The translations under genes and the position numbers were made by a program. The notes below the pieces were generated by a model that was not told where the DNA came from, did no database searches, and was given only the letters and a program-made list of their open reading frames with translations. From Symsagittifera roscoffensis (lineage: Eukaryota > Xenacoelomorpha > Acoela > Convolutidae), in the NCBI RefSeq assembly GCF_963678635.1, contig NC_087062.1, positions 44,406,395-44,470,394 on the forward strand: DNA of 64,000 bases, given 5' to 3'. Positions 34,620 to 45,757 of this stretch are shown piece after piece. Each line of letters starts with the position of its first letter. Position 1 is the stretch's first letter.

Positions 34620-37600
34620 TTTTTTTTACTTGAAACTATGCCGAAATCTAACAGAAACTTCGAAACAGCAATTCAACTCCAACTCTTCAAAATTATTGAC
34701 ATCACAGAACTTGTCAAAGTATTTATAGTATAGTTCCAACATTCTCAGTTTCGCATACTGCAGTAAGAAAAATCCAACGATGATGGGCTATCTGTGTTCA
34801 ATGTTTGATTTCGTCAAGTCCACCTCATACAAGTCTTTTTCAAATGAATTCAATCTTTTGAACAATGGCTCATTGATCGCTCTATGAGTTTTTTTCATCG
34901 TTCAGATACTTCGTAATTGTATGCCTGGATCTATCCATGATCTGATGTCCATAGGAGGAATTGCCTAACAGCTTCATAGTTTCTGCTTAAAGTCCTGACA
35001 AAGGGTTTTCAGCTCCTTCTCTTCTCGCATCAACCACTGACTGAACAAAATTATTAAAGAATTTCCGAGGAGAATATTGAACAAAACGGTAAACTTTGGT
35101 GCACTGCAATCCAAGTTCCATATAGAGGTTGACGAGAGGAGTTATAACTGTTCCATTTTCTAGCTTGAAACTAGATATCAGCATTCTTTGAGGATGTCTT
35201 AACATTTAGTTTTCAATTGCATAATTCTTCATGTAGTCTCCAATATAGTTTCTTCAAATCTCAGTATTTTTGAAAATGGAGGAAAGTTGGCAAATTTTGA
35301 TTTCAGTTCATCTGGAACAACTAAGTCGCGTTGAACGTAGCCAAAAAGGGATCCATCTTTTATTGTTCATAGAAGTGAGTCTGTAGAAAGATCTTTTCTA
35401 AGGAAAATGGGTTTTGACACGTTTTTTGATCTTGTCATTCAATTTTGTATCCTTTCTCTTTTATGTAATCCCGTCGCATATCATCCATCTCTCTCTCTTT
35501 TTGTTTACTCGCTCAATATCCTGATTTGTTAAGAGGGACGATCTTCTTGACAAGAACAGAAGTGGTAGTAACATCCCATTGCTTCGAACACTGTCTTACA
35601 GTGATCACAATAACCTTCATTAAAACAGTCGATTTATTTGTTTTCCAAATGTAGAAAAGCTCTCAATTTTACATTCTGGTCTTGTTTCTTGGTAAAAGAC
35701 ATGACAATATTCTCAAAGTTGCGAGTTCGATTATGTCTAGCCTTGAATTTCTGCATATCAGTGTCAAACTCCCATCTCGTGTACAGGCCTGTTGGCATAT
35801 CTTGACACATTGAGAAAGGGTAGAGATGACTTGCATCAATTCCAACGATTGATTTACAAACGTTTGATGAATTTCTGATGAAAGTCTCATTAAAAACAGC
35901 TTTTCGAGTGAAAACAAAGGAAGGTCAACGAGTCATGTCTTGTCTAAATTTTTCACACAGATCTTTATCGCTTTCGCAAAATGGATAAAATTTGTAGTTT
36001 GTAGATTTGTGTAGACATATGCTTGCTAGATTTGAAAGATTTACATTTAAGTTTCAACATATCTATCCCCTTGTTCTGATGAAATTGAATCTTTTTTGCA
36101 TTGCCTCCAGGGTCTTTGAACACAGTCATTCCGTTTTTCTGCCAAGTATCTTATAAGTAATTGTAATTATCCAAACCAGATGGAGGCACAGTCTTCATTT
36201 GAAGCTTTTTCAGTACTTGCAGTTCGTCAAACCCACTCTTTCTCAGCTTCTCCTAATCAACGAAATGTTTGTCTAGAGGATTGTTGTTTCTAAGTTTACT
36301 GAAAAAAGGCTTCATACGGTGGTAATTCGGGAAAATCAAGCTTGTCTGGGTTGTCAAACCACTCCTAGGGGAAGAATTCTTTCGTTTCGCTAGCTTTATA
36401 GTCTTTGAGAAAAGAATCTAGAGTAGTTGCCCCATCCAGAAAATTCATTATGTCGAGAAATTGCACTTCTCCAACTTGAAGGGTAAAAAGTTATTTGCTT
36501 TTTTGATGACTGATGTTTCTTGTTCTTTATCGCGAATCATATAAGGGATTAAGTAGGACTTCGTCAAAATCAAATCATATCTACCGCTGTTAAATCCAAA
36601 AACAGCTAAAGTTTTTATATATCTCTCCAGATGTTGTTTCAAATTAATGTGTTGGTTTTTCTGAATTCGCAAGAATTGTGTTAACATATCTGCTTCTTCC
36701 GAATCTTCAATGCATTCGTCTTCGTACTCAAATTTGTTAGTTGAAAAATTTTTTTACCTCGCTCGTTAAGCTGATCAAAGACCTTTTTCATTCGATTATT
36801 CACAGCTACTTCAATATCTGGAAATTTCGTTCTCATCTCCAGTTTTTCATCTTACTTTTTTCAGCCAACAGTTCGAGGTTGCTTACAAAACCAATAATCA
36901 GGTTCTATGGATCCTTGTTGTACAAAAGATGGGTTCATCAATCAGATTCGATGATATAGAGACTGAAATTGGGACATGTTTTCCAATCCAGGTTGTAGTT
37001 TGTGTTTCTTTTAATTCCTCTGTAGGAACACAAATCGACTCAAAATCGAAAATTGCTAGATTATTGAAAAGTTTGTTATCTTCAGAAACTGGAAGGTTGA
37101 ATCCCTCTAGCTTTTCAAACAAGGTTTCTCAAAGCTAATACACGTTCTTTGGGTAAACATGTCTCACTCGGTCCTTGCATCTCAGAAGATGCTCGTTAAA
37201 ATTGTCGGATTTAATAAAGAAAATGTCACAACTAGGACACCGGAAGCATTTGAAAAAGCAATCTATATCATCTGTATGAATGATATGGATGTTAAATCTC
37301 AGTAATTTGACTGTTTTATCAAATCGTCCAATACTTCTTCGAGCTAGTTTTCCTACAAATTCTCCTTCTTGGGTATCAAAATCGTATATAAAGCTGTTTC
37401 TTTACACAATTAACTCGACAACAGATAAGTCTTCAACGGAAAATCCACGAAAATTTTTAGGATCATGACCTGACTTTGAAACAAAATCTGTAATGTATCT
37501 AGAAGTGTGAGAATCGAGATCATTGTGTCCGTTCATCTACATGGCCAATGCGCGGAAAAGACACAAATGATCTTTGTATGGTTCCTTGTCTTCGTTAGAT

Positions 37601-38434
37601 AAAAGATAGTTCTCTTGCGTATGTCGTAGTTAAGGTTCGGGTAAGACAGAGTCCGGACATCCAATTGGAACGTTTTTGAGCAAAGCAGCAAAAATTCTGA
37701 CGTTAGAAATCAACTTGAATCGCAACCTTGTATTTTGACGTTCTTTGGTACATTGCTCCACATTATCAAATTTTTCCACTTTTCCTTAGATTGTTATCAA
37801 GTCTGCTTTAGTACAGAGCAAAGGGGATTTTTCACATAAAGTAATGTTTTCTTGGGCGTAAAAATATCGATATTCACCAGTAGTCTCAATATTTTGAGGA
37901 ACAAACCCTAGAGAAATGTTGACTTTAGCGGCAGAGTCGAGCTTGTTGAAGACTTCTTCAAGTTTCTCGTTGATTATTGTAGTATGTTTTTTTGAACATT
38001 TGGAAGTTAAATACCTTATGTCTCCCATTTTCCATCTCTGTATCCACCAGAAAATGTTGGCAAGCACTAAGTTCCTCCTTCAGTTTTCAACATCTTTCCC
38101 TTCTTCCTCCGCAATCTGGCTCAAGTTTGCTACAGTATCACTGGGTTTCCGTTGTTTTGTTCCATCTTCCTTTCTCCGATGTTGTTGGAGAGTAGTAACT
38201 TCGGAGCCCTTGTTCACAAGAAGGACAAACCGTCGACTGCTTCGAACTTGGTTGAGCATGCTTCTTAGCCATGTGATAGTTCATTTCTAGCTGATTGTAA
38301 AGAAAATATTTAAAATCAGGACAAGAAATAACTCCTTTAGAACAATTTTTCTGGTGTCGAGCTGCATGTTGACGAACATACATATTTTCACGGTCTCCAC
38401 ACTTCACTTTCTCGTTTCGATTAAGGGCAGGCAT
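34620..38434 (-). pseudogene. Polinton-type protein-primed DNA polymerase B (decayed)
   Basis: Read on the minus strand from 38434. An N-terminal C2H2-like finger starts at MPALNRNEK. A region around 37790-38070 (NEKLEEVFNKLDSAAKVN) and a CxxC-bearing finger (about 37150-37290) follow. Exo I is FDFES (37050-37036) and Exo II is FNSGRYD (36594-36574). The palm motif A segment is DASHLYP (35837-35817) and motif B is KLLGNSSYG (34974-34948). The order is that of family B polymerases used by Polintons and adenovirus-like elements for protein-primed replication. Stops and frameshifts are frequent. The frame loses homology at EELEL (about 34676), just before motif C (DTDS) would come, and the TIR starts only about 60 bases further on. 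Catalytic motif C and the thumb are therefore missing. Confidence 0.88.
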
Positions 38435-39217
38435 TATCTAAAAAACAGAAAAAATTAAATTGGTTGAGCATGCTTCTTAGCCATCTGATAGTTCATTTCT
38501 TGCTGATTGTAAGTAAAATACTTGAAATCAGGACAAGAAATAACTCCTTTAGAACAATTTTTCCGTTATCGAGCTGCATGTTGACGAACATACATATTTC
38601 CACAGTCTCCACACTTCACTTTCTCATTTCGATTAAGGGCAGGCATTATCTAAAAAACAGAAAAAATTAAATTGGTTGAGCATGCTTCTTAGCCATCTGA
38701 TAGTTCATTTCTTGCTGATTGTAAGTAAAATACTTAAAATCAGGACAAAAAATAACTCCTTTAGAACAATTTTTCCGTTGTCGAGCTGCATGTTGACGAA
38801 CATACATATTTCCACAGTCTCCACACTTCATTTTCTCGTTTCGATTAAGGGCAGGCATTATCTAAAAAACAGAAAAAATTAAATTGGTTGAGCATGCTTC
38901 TTAGCCATCTGATAGTTCATTTCTTGCTGATTGTAAGTAAAATACTTGAAATCAGGACAAGAAATAACTCCTTTAGAACAATTTTTCCGTTATCGAGCTG
39001 CATGTTGACGAACATACATATTTCCACAGTCTCCACACTTCACTTTCTCGTTTCGGCTAAGGGCAGGCATTATCTTAAAAACAGAAAAAAATTTAATTGG
39101 TTGAGCATGCTTCTTAGCCATGCGATAGTTCATTTCTTGCTGATTGTAAGTAAATCACTTACAATCAGGACAAAAAAAACTCCTTTAGAACAAGGGCAGG
39201 CGTTATCTAAAAAATAG
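38435..39217 (-). repeat. Tandem copies of the polymerase zinc-finger exon (212 bp)
   Basis: ATG codons of the MPALNRNEK module lie at 38434, 38646, 38858 and 39070 (212 bp apart exactly). A fifth, with ACG in place of ATG, is at 39203 after an internal deletion. Each module encodes a first finger with CGDCG, His residues and a Cys (second Cys pair partly lost in the later finger), ending KKHAQP. Between modules, on the minus strand, comes a pyrimidine tract then TTTTTTAG and ATAATG, a textbook 3' splice site. Only the module at 38138-38434 reads on into the polymerase; in the others a stop follows KKHAQPI. Confidence 0.9.
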
Positions 39218-39415
39218 AAAAAATTAAACTCGGACCTTGGAAATATTCCAAATTTAAAAACTTAAAACACCAATTGAATAAATGAAAAAAAAAAATTTCT
39301 TCTTCTCCCGAAGTAATGAATGGTAACATTTGAAGTTAAATTCAATTGACTGTTTCTGATTGGCAAACAAAATAATAAATTTCACCCAATGAAATAATCG
39401 TATTTATACTAACAA

Positions 39416-39595
39416 TGATGTCATCGCCTACGCAATCATCGTTTTATGGTCATGACGTCATTCTTTGAATAGAAGTGACATCATCACCCAAACAATTTTC
39501 CTTTTATGGCAAGGACGTCATTCTTTAAAAAAACATGACGTCACCACCCACACAAATTTCCTTTTATGGTAATGACGTCATCACATACGAAAATT
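39416..39595. promoter_or_regulatory. Three 60-bp repeats with CRE-like palindromes
   Basis: Units at 39416, 39476 and 39536 each contain two CRE/ATF-type sites 37 bases apart. The first site reads TGATGTCA, TGACATCA, TGACGTCA in the three units. The second (39453, 39513, 39573) reads TGACGTCA, GGACGTCA, TGACGTCA. Between them CCTTTTATGG or GTTTTATGG is conserved. The array lies about 200 bp upstream of the polymerase exon array and could be its promoter or enhancer. A CCAAT motif follows near 39634. Confidence 0.8.
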
Positions 39596-40933
39596 TCCTT
39601 CAGAAATTCTTGAACTTTCCAGAAAAAATTTTAAACCAATCAGAACTCTGCAGTTTCTAGACATAACTTTGGATGAGAATTAATCATGTTTGAAAAATGT
39701 CAATTAAAAAACATGTGAACTTCCTCGAGTTACTCTACAAGAAAAACAATATTGCGTGTGATTTCCTTAATGATGAAATAGATTGAATTCTTATTTTAAC
39801 AATTTTTTAGACATTTATGTTGTCCAAAGTAGAGTTCTCCGACTAACTAAAGGTTTTTAAGGGAAAATTAATCAATCAATGGACTTACTTTTCGACTGAT
39901 TATTGAGTATCAAAGCTAGAAACTTACTGCTGAGTTACACCTGACTAGAAAAGAAAAATTATTCACTTTAGAAAATTTGAGGTTCTTCAAAAAGTCGTAT
40001 GATAACATTTGAGAGACTCTTTTTATTCCTTACCCGATACCCAAATTTATCACAACTCCCCAGCAAAGTTCTTTATTCCTCCATTTCTTTAAAGATTTTC
40101 AAAGTTCAAATCTTGTAAGATCAGGTTTGGAATAAGATTTCCAAAGATTTGCTTTGAAAAATTCATCAATTTTGAGCTATCCTCCCAAATCTACATCAAA
40201 ATCAAAGAACTTGACCATCTACTCAAAAATCAGCAATTTCTCATTGATTACATACAGAAAATTCAATTAACTTGATAAAAAATTGTGGAAATGCTACTTC
40301 TTCTAATTTTGCTTCTCTTGTTACTTATATCGGCAATATTTCTTATTTTTACAGCAAACAACTTTTAGTCATTCATTTTTGCAATTTCCAATGTGTATAC
40401 TTAAACCTATTTGGAAGCTTGAAGTCGTTAAAGGATCTTCTGATTGGATACGGCAATTAGAACAAAAATGAACAATTTTTGTGATTGGAAACGACAATGT
40501 GTAAAAAGTGGAACTTTGTTTCCGACTGGGCACGACTTTTATAAAAGAATTCCATAGAAGGAAGCAGAAATCTGATTGCCAACGACTAGAATCCAAATGA
40601 GGAAAACCAATTACGATTCGTTAAACCCACACATTCGAGTTGAAGCTACCTCTCACACTTAACTAAAAATCATTTTATTTTGAACTTAACTACCGTCAAC
40701 TACTTCCTCTCTCAGCTCTAACTACTTGAATTTCAACTTGACTACCGTCCACCAACTCCCTCTCAACTGTAAATCAATCGTTCTTATTACTGTGTCTTTT
40801 ACTCAACTTATTGCTCAAAAGGATCTTCTCAGTGGAAAACAGCAACCTTATGTACTCTGAAAGAATTTTCGCCTGATCTAGTACAAATTCAAGAGCGAGA
40901 AACAGTCTCTGGAGTAGAGTATTTTCGGCCAGA
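39596..40933. other. Transposon interior, no gene recognised
   Basis: AT-rich, with short frames on both strands (40272-40460, 40369-40596) that carry no motif. It lies between the divergent polymerase and the plus-strand frame at 40934, so it probably includes regulatory DNA. Confidence 0.4.
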
Positions 40934-41290
40934 ATGGACAACCTTATCAAAGTCTGGCTCATGGTGGAGGTAATGCGAAGGGATTACAACGAACATCATA
41001 TGACGCAAGTACCCATGACAGAGAATCAATTTGGAGAAATGCAAATGATGGAGGAAGTGGCTGAGCTCATGGGAATGATTTATCCCGTCACTCCTGACTC
41101 TAGATATGTGGCTCAACCGGTCAACGATTTCCTGTTTCCTTGGGAGGAAACAGGATCAGCCGAAAATCCCATCACAATAGAGGAAGATGAGGGCTTCTCG
41201 GAAACAATGACGCCTCCAGCTCCACAACAAACACGTCCTGCTCTGCGTTCGATAGAGAACCTCCAGAACTCTCGACAGCTCTTTTTGTAA
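40934..41290 (+). CDS. Acidic protein of unknown function in the transposon
   Basis: ATG start; 118 codons before the stop. Met-, Glu- and Pro-rich, with acidic segments (around ITIEEDEGF) and a Pro/Thr/Gln stretch before the C-terminal RSIENLQNSRQLFL. CTTTTT|GTAAGT at 41284-41293 is a strong splice donor, so the real product may continue through an intron rather than end at the TAA. A diverged copy of the C-terminal codons lies at 42024-42115. Base composition is less AT-rich than its surroundings, which favours a real gene. I do not recognise a domain. Confidence 0.5.
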   Translation: MDNLIKVWLMVEVMRRDYNEHHMTQVPMTENQFGEMQMMEEVAELMGMIYPVTPDSRYVAQPVNDFLFPWEETGSAENPITIEEDEGFSETMTPPAPQQTRPALRSIENLQNSRQLFL

Positions 41291-41529
41291 GTAAAAAATG
41301 ATGTTTGATATTTATTTCGTTCATTGTATATAATTTCTTCAATTTCGTTTTGATTATGAGAACAGATGAGAAGTTCAGGGTAAACCATTGAAAACAATTA
41401 GAATACAACTTATTTAGTGCTCCGAATTCGCACACTTGTTAAGACATTTCATTAATTTTTGCACACATATTAGAAAAAAACACTAAAAAAATTGTACACT
41501 AGTTGAAAACACCAGATGGTTTTTGCTCC

Positions 41530-41915
41530 TTGTTGAGAAAGAAATGAAACACCTTTTGCATTTTGTCGAAAAAAGTGAAACACTTTTCGCATTTTGTTTT
41601 AAAACTTGAAACATATTTCGCATTTTGTCAAAAAAAGTGAAACACTTTTCGCATTTTGTCAAAAAAAGTGAAACTTTTTCGCATCTTGTCACAAAGTTAA
41701 AAGACTTTTCACATTTTGTCGAAAAAGTGAAACACTTTTCGCATCTTGTCAAAAAAGTGAAACATTTTTTGCATTTTGTTTTAAAAATTGAAACATATTT
41801 CACATTTTGTCAAAAAAAGTGAAACACTTTTCGCATCTTGTCAAAAAGTTAAAACACTTCTCATATTTTGTCGAAAAAGTGAAACACTTTTCGCATGTTG
41901 TCAAAAAATAGAAAC
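41530..41915 (+). repeat. Minisatellite, period about 31 bp
   Basis: About 12 imperfect copies of a unit like GTGAAACACTTTTCGCATTT followed by TGTC and an A run. Because the period is close to but not a multiple of three, both strands show repetitive open frames, which I treat as by-products. Confidence 0.85.
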
Positions 41916-42023
41916 ATTTTGATCATCTTGCAAAATAAATCATTACACTTTTTCTTGCACAAATAGTTATTAATCTTTATGAAAATCTTGTTCGAATTTT
42001 GATCCTTAAGAAAACTCCAGTCA

Positions 42024-42115
42024 GCAAACCACCAAGACAACCACCGGCGATGGAGGCAAGACCACCTTTGGGCTCCATTGAGAACTTGCAAAACTTTCAG
42101 AACTCAGCTCTTTGA
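42024..42115 (+). pseudogene. Duplicate of the 41.2-kb C-terminal segment
   Basis: Reads KPPRQPP..ARPPLGSIENLQNFQNSAL then stop, parallel to TPPAPQQTRPALRSIENLQN in the frame ending at 41290. It could be an alternative terminal exon or a relic of duplication across the minisatellite. Confidence 0.55.
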
Positions 42116-43118
42116 TTTGTAAATAACTTGATTGTTGTCAAAAAATTTGTAATTTAATTCTTTTGCATCTAGTAATTTTATTTTTGAGAGATACAAGGAT
42201 ATAAGGTCATAGAAAAGTTTGTTGAAAAAACTTTGCACATGGATTAAAAAATCAAACTAATTTTGCAATTGGCAAATATTTTCACACAGTTTTATTGCAA
42301 AGATCATAAAGAAGTTGAACCAATTTCAAAATCTTGTAAGAAACTTCAAAATATTTTTTGCACACATGATAAAAAAATCATTACAATTTTTAAAAATTTA
42401 CAATAATTTTTGCACCACGCAAAATTTTTCAAAGGTTTTTAGCACACATGTTAAAAAATCAAAAAAAATCGCTTTTTAAGAAAAATTAAATTAAATTTTT
42501 TCGCATTTAAAAGAAAATTGTAACAAGATTTTTTGCACTGTTGAAAATTGAAATTTTTGAATTTCTTTGTTCTTATTTTGATCAGTAAAAAATCCATTCA
42601 GTAAGAATAAAGTAGTTAGGTTTTTGCATTTGTTTTCTAAAACACCGCGAAAAAACTTGCATCTTACACTTGCACACTTGTTAAAAAAAACCAAAATAAT
42701 TTTTGCATCTTATAAAAAAAACAATTAAATTTTTGCAAATTCGTTGAAAAAATCAATTCAAATTTTGCATCTTGCGAAAAAACTCAATTTTTGCACACGT
42801 GTTAAAAATTACAAATTTACTTGCTGAAAAAACTTTTAATTTGAAATGAAATTAACTTTGACAAGATTTTCATAAACAAACATTCAATTATTAATAGAAA
42901 AAATGACACGCTCACTATTTACCGAACCATAACCATCAATGAAACAATCAACAATTTTTAACAAACCAGACTCGTACTTTGAATTTTGAACTTTTCGAAT
43001 TCTGTCTGAAAATTTGCGTAGATGCAAGTTTAGAACTTATATAATGTTTTTTGAAATTTTTCCGAACTTGGTGTTTTTTCAGCTCCTTCCCATCGTAAAT
43101 TATGCTGAACACCGCAAC
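42116..43118. other. AT-rich low-complexity region
   Basis: Repeated TTTTTGCAC(AC) and A-run phrases recur irregularly from 42130 to 42850 without a clear period. No gene is recognised. Confidence 0.5.
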
Positions 43119-43349
43119 TTATCTGATCGAATACTTTCCCACTTGATGTGACAAAACTTGAATTTGGCAAAGAGATGTTCCTAAAGAAATTAAAGGAAAC
43201 TTGCAATTTTCCAAGGAACAGAAAGAATCGTGAGAAGACACGCAATAGTCTTGGGTTACTATGTATTTTTCGTTAAATTCGTTGGAAACAGAAATAAATA
43301 ATGATTTATTATTATAATCTGAATGAACGCTGGCAGGAGTTTGACACAT
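43119..43349 (-). CDS. Small frame of unknown function in the transposon
   Basis: Starts at the ATG at 43349 (MCQTPASVHSDYNNK) and runs 76 codons with six Cys. About 65 bases upstream (43412-43423) lies CGCCTACGCAAT, shared with the CRE repeat at 39425, which is the main reason to list it. No domain is recognised. Confidence 0.3.
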   Translation of the reverse strand: MCQTPASVHSDYNNKSLFISVSNEFNEKYIVTQDYCVSSHDSFCSLENCKFPLISLGTSLCQIQVLSHQVGKYSIR

Positions 43350-43411
43350 AGCAGCTGCCACTGGAAAGAAAGATTTTTGCGGAAAATGGTAGATTTATAT
43401 AGTAGTAGTAA

Positions 43412-43436
43412 CGCCTACGCAATTTTCATTTAAGGA
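43412..43436. promoter_or_regulatory. CGCCTACGCAAT element shared with the CRE repeat
   Basis: CGCCTACGCAAT followed by a TTTCATTTAAGG-type tail matches 39425-39449 (CGCCTACGCAAT then CATCGTTTTATGG). The two copies are 4 kb apart in the same element. Confidence 0.5.
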
Positions 43437-43571
43437 AAATTCATACAAAACCTTCCATAGTTGGTACTACTTCAATATATGGAAATCGCGATGACTCATA
43501 CTGCTTACTTCCATTTAATCTCAGAGTCATTTCTCTCAGTTCTCCTCATCTAATCAGTTTGCTCTTCAAAA

Positions 43572-43829
43572 ATGTACTTAAGAAAACACACTAGTACCAA
43601 TTATATTGAATTTTCGAAAAATCAAAAAAAAAATTGGGGATTTTTTTGGTTCCATTTGAAAAGTCTCAACAAGTTTAACTTAATTAAGAAGAAGGAGAAG
43701 CAATATCGCGGAATACTGTTATTCACGATGCTGAAAACCTTGGACTCGTATCTATATGGTAAGCCAAAACTGGCAAAGAATCAACTATGGATCAGGAGCT
43801 CGACATCTGTAATAGAGTATATGAAATAG
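43572..43829 (+). CDS. Small Lys-rich frame of unknown function
   Basis: 85 codons from an ATG, basic and aromatic. CCATTTAATCTCA lies at 43511-43523, 49 bases before the ATG. The same 13-mer precedes the zinc-finger gene at 45497. No domain is recognised, and it may be chance. Confidence 0.3.
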   Translation: MYLRKHTSTNYIEFSKNQKKNWGFFWFHLKSLNKFNLIKKKEKQYRGILLFTMLKTLDSYLYGKPKLAKNQLWIRSSTSVIEYMK

Positions 43830-44790
43830 CAACATACAACATAAGAAGGTGTGTGTAACAATCAAGAATGTGTGAACAAGCCAACCTAAATTCAGATTCG
43901 ACTCTTCACTGCAAAGGAAAATAAAGACTTGCAGCAAATTGCAAATATCAACTATAATTTGAATGAATTCAAAGAACTGTAGCAAAAATTTGGAGACTTA
44001 ATGTTTGTTGATAATTTTAAGCCTCAGTAATGCTTTGTGATGTTTTGCATGTTTGGTAATTGAAAAACTATTGGTTCAAAATTATTTTATGTCACTGATG
44101 TGTACATTTAGAGCTAGGATATCTGAGGAAAAGTCAGACAAAACATACAATTTAATTGAAATTGACACAGAACACTAACCAATTATCAGTCGTTTTCCAG
44201 TATTTGTTTAAAAATTACAGTAAAACTTCTAAGTACTAATTTCATCAAAATTTAATGAAATTTTGTAATATTTGAACAAAATTACAAACAAGAATGTATA
44301 TTTAGTTGAAAACCTCATCAATATTTTTTGAATTCCTGTATTTCATTGGTTGTTTTCAAGTTTTTTGCCATAATTTGAGATTTTGATTTGCTACACAAAT
44401 TTCTTAAAATCAAACTAGACTTTAAATGGGGGGAAATTTTTAAGGTGATTTTTATTACAAAATATAATAAAAAACGATACAACAATTCGAGTTTTTTGTT
44501 TATTTCAGAAAAAAAATATGTTTCTATCAAAAACGTTTTCAATGTCTGAAATGGACATTCATCAGATTTTAAGGTTGATCTACTACAAAAAATAAAAGAG
44601 TGGTAGACAGATGACGTTGATGGATACTGTATACGTTTTAACTTGTAGAGAAACACAGAAAGCTCAATAATTTTGTTAAAAAGATGAAGAGGAGATTTTA
44701 AAAAAGAAGAGTACTGCCAGATTTATCAACAAAGTTTTTATATAGAAGTGTTAACTCAGATTGAATGGTCGATCAGTTAAAAACAAAACA
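43830..44790. other. Transposon interior, no gene recognised
   Basis: AT-rich, with no motif seen. A minus-strand frame at 44318-44656 has random composition. Confidence 0.4.
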
Positions 44791-45027
44791 ATGGAAGAGC
44801 CTATGAAACAAAATTTGAAGATGAGGAACATCATTTTGATTACTGTTGAATTTGATACAAATACGAAATCTAGATTTGTCAGATCTTTTAATCGATTATC
44901 CAAAATTAAAAAATTTCCCGTTGTTTATATTACAATGTACCAAAAAGAAAGCGATGAAAATGTATATTTGGTAATTTCTTTTTTTCACTGGTTGGAAATA
45001 GAACAAATCGAAAAAATTTCGACCTAA
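44791..45027 (+). CDS. Small basic protein of unknown function
   Basis: I choose the ATG at 44791 (MEEPMKQNLKMRN); the frame is open a little further upstream without an ATG. 78 codons, with an alternation of hydrophobic strands (NIILITVEF, FPVVYITMY, VYLVISFF) and basic linkers that looks like a small folded alpha/beta protein. Not recognised. Confidence 0.4.
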   Translation: MEEPMKQNLKMRNIILITVEFDTNTKSRFVRSFNRLSKIKKFPVVYITMYQKESDENVYLVISFFHWLEIEQIEKIST

Positions 45028-45461
45028 TTTTCAAAAATTGAACTGAGTATCGAAAAAATAATATAAACCAGACAAGAAGTCTCATTTATCTCACTTTGGT
45101 GTCAAATGTATGTGTTAGTTATGTTAGTAAATTTTTCAATAAAATTGATTGATTGGGAAGTTCGATAAAAATAACTTTGTTCTGATCTAAAAACATTTTT
45201 AAATTTTTGAAAACTTCATTCTGATTGGTTAATACCTGGGAAGGAATGCTTGATTCTGATTGGTTGATATCAAATTTTTGAAAACTTCATGCTTAGATTG
45301 AATGATTTTTTTTAAGCTTGGCCAAATAGGATGATACCCATTCTGATTTTCTTTCACGTTAAAAACAATTGATTTAAAAAATTGCTGTTTTTATTTACTT
45401 TATTCATTTTTTGATGCTATTCAACTCTTCTTATCTAAAAGTTTGGAACATTCTAAATCTC
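45028..45461. other. Transposon interior, no gene recognised
   Basis: Contains two short repeats of TTCTGATTGGTTRAT (near 45221 and 45255), CCAAT-type sequences on the minus strand, upstream of the zinc-finger gene. Confidence 0.4.
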
Positions 45462-45474
45462 CCATTTAATCTCA
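45462..45474 (+). promoter_or_regulatory. Shared leader motif CCATTTAATCTCA
   Basis: Lies 23 bases before the ATG at 45497. An identical 13-mer at 43511-43523 precedes the frame at 43572. Confidence 0.45.
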
Positions 45475-45496
45475 AGTTCGTTCTTTACTTATTGAG

Positions 45497-45757
45497 ATGC
45501 CGTCACTGAATAGAAACGAAAGAGTTGTATGTCTCGAATGTGGAAGAGAATACACACGTACAGATGCATCAAGACATGGTAGAGCCTGGTGTGTTTTGAA
45601 GTGTTCGAAAGGTAACTTTTATACTTATAGGAGCGAGGAACTCACTAATCATATCAAGAAGAAGCACTCTTCTTGTCAACATATTGCTAAATATGGAAAG
45701 GACGCTCAGCAGTCTCCAAACTCACTCCAAGAAAAATTAAAATTAATATTTTCTTAA
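45497..45757 (+). CDS. Stand-alone zinc-finger protein related to the polymerase N terminus
   Basis: 86 codons starting MPSLNRNERVVCLECGREY, clearly parallel to MPALNRNEKVKCGDCGNMY of the polymerase module on the opposite strand. One finger is intact (CLECG, then His and Cys), and the ending HIKKKHSS matches HMAKKHAQPSS. The frame is undamaged, unlike the polymerase. Its relation suggests a nucleic-acid- or terminus-binding role, but this is inference from the family only. It is followed by AT-rich DNA with no further exon seen. Confidence 0.65.
   Translation: MPSLNRNERVVCLECGREYTRTDASRHGRAWCVLKCSKGNFYTYRSEELTNHIKKKHSSCQHIAKYGKDAQQSPNSLQEKLKLIFS

Noticed and set aside
41483..41822. Repetitive Cys/Lys/Phe-rich proteins on both strands
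   Set aside because: Both are translations of the 31-bp minisatellite.
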